Assembly (NCBI GenBank): GCA_009787485.1
Contig: WQWP01000067.1
Coordinates: forward strand, 1-12,594
Length of the DNA: 12,594 nucleotides
Reading direction: 5' to 3'
From: Lentimicrobiaceae bacterium
GTDB taxonomy: Bacteria; Bacteroidota; Bacteroidia; Bacteroidales; WCHB1-69
This document shows positions 8,103 through 12,594 of the stretch, one piece after another. The notes under the pieces were generated by a model. That model searched no databases, was not told the DNA's origin, and worked only from the letters and a program-made list of their open reading frames with translations. The position numbers and the translations under genes are program-made. Numbering within the stretch: the first letter of the stretch is position 1; every line of letters begins with the position of its first letter.

Positions 8103-9880
8103 TGAAAAAATACTTCCATGTTCTAAAATACACCCTGCGCTATAAAAGCAACATGGCTTTCATGGCGTTGGCGAATCTCTTTTATTCCGTTTTTCATGTT
8201 TTTTCTTTGGCGCTCCTAATTCCTTTTTTATCTGTTCTCTTTCAGCAAGTTGAACCTATTGCGGAGAAACCTGAGTTTGCCTTTTCACTACATGCGATTA
8301 ACGATACTTTCAATTTTTACTTAGGGCAATTAATCACAAATTCCGGTTCGCTTTATGCGCTGATTATGATTGCAGTTACGATGATTGTGTTGAATTTTTT
8401 GGGTAATCTTTTCAGATATATGGCGCAATTTTTTTCTGCACCCATTCGCGCAGGGATGATCTACCAACTTCGTAAAGACTTATACACCAAGCTCATAAAT
8501 TTACCTTTCTCTTTTTTCTCAAAAATAAAAAAAGGAGATCTGCTCAATCGTTTCGGTACGGATGTTCAAGAAATTGAGTGGTCTGTTGTACAGTCTATTA
8601 TCATCATTTGCAGAGACCCGATAATGATTGTTGTTTTTTTGGCAACCATGATAAAAGTGAATTTACCACTGACTCTCATTACTTTACTTATTTTTCCGGT
8701 GGTAGGGTATCTCATATCGCTTGTTGGCACTTCTATTCAAAAAAATGCTGCAAAATTGCAACAGCTTTTGGCTTCCGTGAGCGCCATTTATGATGAAACC
8801 ATTGGTGGGTTGCGCATTATAAAAGGATACAATGCCATTGACCATGCGAATAAAAAATTTCAGGAAGATACTGCTGCCCATTATAAAATAAATAAGAAAA
8901 TATTCAGGGTGTATGAACTTGGTGCGCCTTTGGTAGAGCTGTTATCGGTGGTTACTTTGTTGATAGTTTTATTGATTGGCGGAGTTTTTGTATTAAAAAA
9001 CAGCAACTTAAACGGTGAGTTCTTTCTATTTTTTGTGGTGTTGTTTTCTCGTATTATTCCACCTGCACGCCACCTGGTTACCATGTATTATACGCTGAAA
9101 AAGGGGCTGCCGTCGTTGCAACGTATTCTTCAAATCTTAGATGCCGATGAGAAAATTTATGAAAAAGAGCGCCCGCTTTCCATTTCCTCTTTTTTGCAAC
9201 ATATATTATATAAGGAGGTTTATTTTTCATATCATGAAGTAGAAAAAAAAGAGGATTGTAAAATTTTACAAGATATTTCATTTGAGATAAAAAAAGGGGA
9301 GAAGATCGCTTTGGTGGGCGCTTCCGGTGCAGGAAAATCCACCCTTGTAGATCTGTTGCCCCGTTTTTACGACCTCTCTTTTGGAGAAATTTTAATTGAC
9401 GGAAAAAACATTAAAGAATATAGAACCAACGATTTGCGCAATCTGTTCGGCATGGTAAGCCAAGATGTCATTCTTTTTCACGACACCGTATTTAACAACA
9501 TTGCTTTTGGACGTTCCGCTTCTCGTGAGGAGGTAGAAACCGCCGCCAAAGCCGCTTTCGCCCACGATTTTATCATGGAAATGGAAAGCGGCTACCACAC
9601 CGTAATCGGCGACAGAGGCATGACCTTATCCGGCGGACAACGCCAGCGGCTGAGCATTGCCCGTGCATTACTCAAAAAACCTGAAATTATTATTTTAGAT
9701 GAAGCAACCTCCGCGTTGGATTATGAATCGGAATTAGTTATACAAGAATCTTTGAATGAGGCATTTAAAAATCATACGGTAATCATTATTGCGCATCGGG
9801 AAGAGACGTTGCGCAATATGGATAAAATAATTACCGTTAAAGACGGAAAAATCTATGAAGCTACCGATTGCAAAAAATAA
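8102..9880 (+). CDS. MsbA-like ABC exporter, fused permease and ATPase
   Basis: A 592-residue half-transporter expected to work as a homodimer in the inner membrane, resembling the MsbA group that flips lipid A-type glycolipids or other lipids; the substrate cannot be read from the sequence. The elbow helix KKYFHVLKYTLRYK is followed by about six TM helices between 20 and 325. The ATPase domain (about 365-592) has Walker A GASGAGKST (406-414), Q-loop Gln454, signature LSGGQ (509-513), Walker B IIILDE (529-534), the D-loop SALD and H-loop His565. The start is TTG at 8102: a stop at 8096 blocks extension, and the next ATG (8153) would remove the elbow helix. TTG overlaps the natural meaB stop (TTGA), implying translational coupling that the amber codon 312 bases upstream would disturb. 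The phosphoesterase gene overlaps its 3' end. Confidence 0.94.
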   Translation: MKKYFHVLKYTLRYKSNMAFMALANLFYSVFHVFSLALLIPFLSVLFQQVEPIAEKPEFAFSLHAINDTFNFYLGQLITNSGSLYALIMIAVTMIVLNFLGNLFRYMAQFFSAPIRAGMIYQLRKDLYTKLINLPFSFFSKIKKGDLLNRFGTDVQEIEWSVVQSIIIICRDPIMIVVFLATMIKVNLPLTLITLLIFPVVGYLISLVGTSIQKNAAKLQQLLASVSAIYDETIGGLRIIKGYNAIDHANKKFQEDTAAHYKINKKIFRVYELGAPLVELLSVVTLLIVLLIGGVFVLKNSNLNGEFFLFFVVLFSRIIPPARHLVTMYYTLKKGLPSLQRILQILDADEKIYEKERPLSISSFLQHILYKEVYFSYHEVEKKEDCKILQDISFEIKKGEKIALVGASGAGKSTLVDLLPRFYDLSFGEILIDGKNIKEYRTNDLRNLFGMVSQDVILFHDTVFNNIAFGRSASREEVETAAKAAFAHDFIMEMESGYHTVIGDRGMTLSGGQRQRLSIARALLKKPEIIILDEATSALDYESELVIQESLNEAFKNHTVIIIAHREETLRNMDKIITVKDGKIYEATDCKK

Positions 9881-11180
9881 AACACTAAGATATTATTTGT
9901 TGGGCGGAATCACCACACTTATTATCTTATATGTCATTTTGGCAATCCATATCCCTGCCGTAAAAATGCGCATCTTCTTCTTCGCGCTTTGGTTTTTCGG
10001 GGAAATCTATTTGTGGATTACGATCTTAAAATCTTTTAAAAATACATGGAAGAAGAAAATTTCTTTTTATGCCTTACTTATTTTATATTGGCTGCCCGCG
10101 TTTATCTTAGTAATAACCATGGGAGTTTTGGCTGCAAAAGGCGTGCATCAGGTAAACAAAACCCTTTACTTAACCGCAGTAGGCATTTGCGTAATACAAT
10201 ATTTGATTAAATTTCTGATTGTTACGTTTGTTTTAATGTATGATTTGATTACCGCAGGCATTAAAATATTAAGTAAGCGTGTTAATTTTGAAAAAGGAAA
10301 AAGAGTATTGCTGCGTATATCGCTCGGCATTTATGTAGTGTCTTTTATTTTAATGATTTATGGAATAGTATGGGGTGCTGAAAATTTTACCATTCGGGAA
10401 GTAAGCATAGATGGGCATAATATTAAAAACTTGAATGAAAGTGAATTAACCATCGTGCTGATTTCCGATTTGCATCTTGCTACCTGGAGAAATCACGAAG
10501 CGATTGAAAGAGCGGTGCAAATGGTGAATGACCAACACCCCGACCTCATATTTATTACCGGAGATATCGTGCAGTTTGTTTCGGAAGAAATAGTGGAATA
10601 CCTGCCGTTTTTAGCGCAATTGAAAGCGCGCTACGGAATTTTTTCCGTTTTGGGTAATCATGATTACGGTCGTTATGCACGCTTCAAAACCGATGTTGCA
10701 CGAAAAGAAGATGTTAAAAAGCTTATTGATTATCAAACATCCTTAGGGTGGACAGTTTTAAATAATGAATCTGTGAAACTCTACGAAGATACTGTTCCTT
10801 TGGGCATTACAATTGCAGGCGTAGAGTTTTACTCTCCGAAAAGAATGTTTATCAATGAAGGAGATTTGCTCAAAACCTTTCAACACGTGGACACGAATGA
10901 TTATGTGATTTTGCTCAGCCACGACCCGCAAGCCTGGGACGATGTGGTTCTCAAAAATTTACCGGCAAATTTAACTTTAAGCGGCCACACGCACGGCATG
11001 CAATTGGGCATCTATACCGATAGAATCAGAATTTCGCCGGCCGCCATACTTTACAAACACTGGGGCGGGCTTTACGGAAAACAGGGTAAATTCCTTTATG
11101 TGAATGTAGGGTTGGGTTCCGTAGGGTTTCCGGCGCGGGTGGGGATGCCGCCGGAGGTTACGGTGATTGGGTTGAGGTAA
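9855..11180 (+). CDS. Polytopic membrane-anchored metallophosphoesterase, YkuE/YaeI-like
   Basis: A 441-residue calcineurin-like phosphoesterase. The C-terminal domain (about 197-441) carries all the metal-binding motifs: SDLHL (Asp205, His207), TGDIV (Asp237), LGNHD (267-270), LLSHDP (His356) and SGHTHG (377-381). The N-terminus has about five hydrophobic helices (near 14-34, 39-58, 69-94, 104-130 and 151-173). Positive charges cluster at the N-terminus, at KSFKNTWKKK and at SKRVNFEKGKR, which predicts N-in topology and places the catalytic domain in the periplasm. Known members hydrolyse phosphodiester or pyrophosphate bonds, some in lipids such as UDP-2,3-diacylglucosamine; the substrate here is unknown. 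ATG 9855 lies inside the ABC exporter gene (26-base overlap), so the two are almost certainly co-expressed. This pairing suggests a lipid or glycolipid substrate. Confidence 0.92.
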   Translation: MKLPIAKNKTLRYYLLGGITTLIILYVILAIHIPAVKMRIFFFALWFFGEIYLWITILKSFKNTWKKKISFYALLILYWLPAFILVITMGVLAAKGVHQVNKTLYLTAVGICVIQYLIKFLIVTFVLMYDLITAGIKILSKRVNFEKGKRVLLRISLGIYVVSFILMIYGIVWGAENFTIREVSIDGHNIKNLNESELTIVLISDLHLATWRNHEAIERAVQMVNDQHPDLIFITGDIVQFVSEEIVEYLPFLAQLKARYGIFSVLGNHDYGRYARFKTDVARKEDVKKLIDYQTSLGWTVLNNESVKLYEDTVPLGITIAGVEFYSPKRMFINEGDLLKTFQHVDTNDYVILLSHDPQAWDDVVLKNLPANLTLSGHTHGMQLGIYTDRIRISPAAILYKHWGGLYGKQGKFLYVNVGLGSVGFPARVGMPPEVTVIGLR

Positions 11181-11320
11181 GATTTAGCTCTTCCCTAAAA
11201 TCGTTTTTACCAATTCAATTATTTTTCATTTATTTGCAAACCTAAGAAAAGCCGGTGGGTATTAGAATAGAACAATAATATCATGCAAAAAATAATTAAT
11301 TCGTTAAAAAAATATAACAC

Positions 11321-11563
11321 ATGTCAAAAAAAATATATAAAATATCGGAAGAACCGCCCATGACCGTTGGCGAGCCCGCTGTTGCATATTCAGCCACCAC
11401 TCCCGTTTCCACCGGATGGAATCCCAACGTGCCGTTCCATGGCACGCAAGAGGAGTGGTGGGAGCATTTTCGTCGCATTGAGGAAGGAGAATTTATGACT
11501 ATAGAAGAAGCCGATAAAAAATTTGAAATATGGAAGAAAGAATTCCTTGCAAGCCGTACATAG
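11321..11563 (+). CDS. Small antitoxin-like protein of a type II toxin-antitoxin pair
   Basis: 80 residues starting at ATG 11321, ending in TAG, and overlapping the RelE/ParE-type toxin gene by 34 bases, the usual antitoxin-first order. The N-terminal half (about 1-38, PPMTVGEPAVAYSATTPVSTGWNP) is rich in Pro, Thr, Ser and Val and looks unstructured. The C-terminal half (about 42-80) is acidic and helical, with EEWWEHFRRIEEGEF and EEADKKFEIWKKEFLASR, as expected of a segment that wraps around a toxin. I see no ribbon-helix-helix, HTH or AbrB DNA-binding motif. The antitoxin role is inferred from position; I do not recognise the family. The AT-rich 140-base leader holds no other gene and no clear promoter. 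Confidence 0.65.
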   Translation: MSKKIYKISEEPPMTVGEPAVAYSATTPVSTGWNPNVPFHGTQEEWWEHFRRIEEGEFMTIEEADKKFEIWKKEFLASRT

Positions 11564-11868
11564 TCAGCAGAGAGTTTAATGAAAATCGTAAACATATTTA
11601 CGAATATTCGCTCAACATGTTCGGCTATTTTCAAGCGGAGCATTACTGGCAAAAAATAAGAGCATCTTTGAATACGCTTTCCGAGATGTATTTGGCTTAT
11701 CCCGAGTGTCGTCATATTCCAACCAAAAGCCGCATGTATCGTAATATTATTCTTGATGCACATCTGATTATTTACCGTATTACTAACACCCGCATTGAAG
11801 TGTTGGATATTATTCATGCAGCCTCAAGCATCGGCAAAATTCGAAGTGCTGGTAAAATTCGGCTATAG
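11530..11868 (+). CDS. RelE/ParE-family toxin
   Basis: 112 residues. The pattern fits the RelE/ParE fold: an N-terminal strand (PYIVSREF), a long helical pair (ENRKHIYEYSL to YWQKIRASLNTLSEMY), then the beta-sheet core with MYRNIILDAHLIIYRI and RIEVLDIIHAASSIGKI, the typical ending of Bacteroidota ParE-like toxins. RelE members cleave mRNA on the ribosome and ParE members poison gyrase; the sequence alone does not separate these here. The ATG at 11530 lies within the 3' end of the antitoxin gene, giving coupled translation. Length is normal for the family and the frame is intact, so the toxin could be active. Confidence 0.8.
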   Translation: MEERIPCKPYIVSREFNENRKHIYEYSLNMFGYFQAEHYWQKIRASLNTLSEMYLAYPECRHIPTKSRMYRNIILDAHLIIYRITNTRIEVLDIIHAASSIGKIRSAGKIRL

Positions 11869-11925
11869 CGTTATTTACGAAATTAATTACAGCAGGCACT
11901 CAGAGTTCCCTAAAAACAACATACC

Positions 11926-12594
11926 ATGAAAAACAGTTTTTTAATTTGCCTCCACCTTCTACCCATAATGGCATTAACCACCATGGGCCAAACCATTTCA
12001 AGTTTTAATAAACTTCCCAAACAACAACTCCTTGATACTGCCAATTACTTTTTTGATCAGAATAGTACCGATATGGCTTTGGCTTGTTATAGTTCAATTA
12101 TTAACACTCCGGTAAAAGATGCGGATGTGGAACAGCAGCAAATAATTGTGGAAGCGTACAACAAAGCTGCCGCCATTTATTACTATATGTGCGATTACAA
12201 AAGCGCTTATGAGTTTTTGATTAAAGCATTGCTCCTTTGCGAAAAATATAACTATTTGTCCTACGAATCAACGATTTATAACAATATCGGAAATATTTAT
12301 TATCATTTTAAGCAATACGATATAGCTAAATATTATTATGAAAAAGCATTAAACCTATGTAATGATAGCACACGTATTATAATGATATTAAACAATTTGG
12401 GAGCTATTGAGCTGGAGATAGGAACGTTAGACAGCGCCTTTTTTTACCTTAATCAGTCGTTGCAAATAAGCAAAACACACAACGACATGCACTTGCATAC
12501 GATACTGAATACGATAGCTTCTATTTACAAAAAAAGTAAGCAATATAATTCGGCGTTAAAATATTTTAAATTGGCATTGAATGAAGCAGAAAAA
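11926..12594 (+). CDS. Secreted or periplasmic TPR protein, 5' part only
   Basis: An open frame of 223 codons runs to the window edge without a stop. Residues 1-21 form a signal peptide or anchor (KNSFLICLHLLPIMALTTMGQ). From about residue 36 on it is helical with tetratricopeptide repeats; clear ones lie at about 114-147 (IYNNIGNIYYHFKQYDIAKYY), 150-184 (LNNLGAIELEIGTLDSAFFYL) and 192-223 (LNTIASIYKKSKQYNSALKYF). In Bacteroidota this arrangement often precedes a TM helix and a LuxR-type HTH or a histidine kinase domain, but nothing beyond the TPRs is visible, so that is only a possibility. ATG 11926 is the first start giving the signal peptide. The gene follows the toxin after 57 bases. Confidence 0.8.
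   Translation, partial: MKNSFLICLHLLPIMALTTMGQTISSFNKLPKQQLLDTANYFFDQNSTDMALACYSSIINTPVKDADVEQQQIIVEAYNKAAAIYYYMCDYKSAYEFLIKALLLCEKYNYLSYESTIYNNIGNIYYHFKQYDIAKYYYEKALNLCNDSTRIIMILNNLGAIELEIGTLDSAFFYLNQSLQISKTHNDMHLHTILNTIASIYKKSKQYNSALKYFKLALNEAEK

Larger units (their letters stand above)
7020..8105 (+). pseudogene. meaB: MeaB/ArgK-type G-protein chaperone, interrupted by an in-frame TAG
   Basis: A SIMIBI-class GTPase that in known systems protects adenosylcobalamin-dependent methylmalonyl-CoA mutase and gates cofactor loading (human MMAA homologue). Residues 1-256 carry the G domain: Walker A GVPGVGKS (87-94), DPSSERSKGSILGDKTRM (117-134), SPSGLTLGGVARKTRE, ETVGVGQSE (179-187) and the base-recognition motif TKADGDN (226-232; NKxD has become TKAD). 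TAG at 7788-7790 ends this reading. The same frame continues with EPPVGTCSV and a helical tail containing IREGRVSPYQAG, which match the family's C-terminal dimerisation arm, up to TGA at 8103-8105. Read through, the protein has 361 codons, the usual family length. The family has Gly-Trp before the PPV segment, so the lesion looks like TGG changed to TAG. A truncated product would keep the nucleotide site but lose the dimer arm. No mutase gene is nearby. Confidence 0.88.

Noticed and set aside
7920..8105. Separate 61-codon ORF downstream of meaB
   Set aside because: It is in the same frame as meaB, continues the family's C-terminus, and its GTG is an internal codon. It is the 3' part of the interrupted meaB, not a gene.
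11229..11236. TTTATTTG as a -7 promoter box for the toxin-antitoxin operon
   Set aside because: It lacks the conserved A at the second position and has only a weak TTTT upstream; in AT-rich DNA such matches are expected by chance.
11283..11363. Small 26-codon ORF overlapping the antitoxin start
   Set aside because: Lys/Asn-rich translation from AT-rich leader, out of frame with the antitoxin; no sign of coding or of a leader-peptide mechanism.
11296..11817. 173-codon ORF on the bottom strand over the toxin-antitoxin pair
   Set aside because: The opposite strand encodes a clear RelE/ParE toxin and its partner; the reverse translation shows no family features.
117..11868. Genome-wide reassignment of TAG to an amino acid
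   Set aside because: At least four other genes here end naturally in TAG (at 119, 4987, 11563 and 11868) at the expected family ends.

Overview
The window looks like a Bacteroidota chromosome, most likely Bacteroidales or a close relative. The clues are a gingipain-type peptidase ending in a type IX secretion (T9SS) type A sorting domain, the tail of a Fibrobacter-succinogenes-major (FISUMP) surface protein, AT-rich DNA, a TAnnTTTG-like promoter box, no visible Shine-Dalgarno sequences, and tandem AT-rich heptamers between genes. I see no transposase, phage gene, tRNA, rRNA or CRISPR array.

Layout. Positions 3-119 (+) hold the C-terminal end of a FISUMP protein. It converges on a large secreted C25 cysteine peptidase (193-3132, -), and a perfect 13-bp GC-rich hairpin lies between the two. 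The peptidase diverges from a membrane sensor histidine kinase (3272-4987, +) that has no response regulator beside it. A WbpM/CapD/FlaA1-type nucleotide-sugar 4,6-dehydratase follows (5031-6923, +). Next is a tightly packed set: a MeaB/ArgK-type GTPase gene (7020-8105), an MsbA-like ABC exporter (8102-9880) and a membrane-anchored metallophosphoesterase (9855-11180). The last two overlap by 26 nt. A small toxin-antitoxin pair (11321-11868) and the start of a secreted TPR protein (11926 to the window edge) close the window.

The most notable point is that the MeaB gene is interrupted by one in-frame TAG at codon 257, exactly where the family has a Trp. Reading continues in the same frame for another 104 codons that match the family's C-terminal dimerisation region. 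The natural stop of that frame overlaps the TTG start of the ABC exporter. MeaB is also bracketed by two copies of the same heptamer array (consensus TAAATCT), and the second array encodes its last residues. TAG ends at least four other genes here, so genome-wide recoding of TAG is unlikely. A nonsense mutation, a sequencing error or local suppression remain possible.

How the genes fit together: the dehydratase, ABC exporter and phosphoesterase all point to envelope glycan or lipid work. The peptidase and the FISUMP protein are surface or secreted products. The kinase may sense the envelope. I see no clearly new multi-gene system. The candidates for follow-up are the amber-interrupted meaB with its repeats, the exporter-phosphoesterase pair, and the toxin-antitoxin pair with an unrecognised antitoxin.
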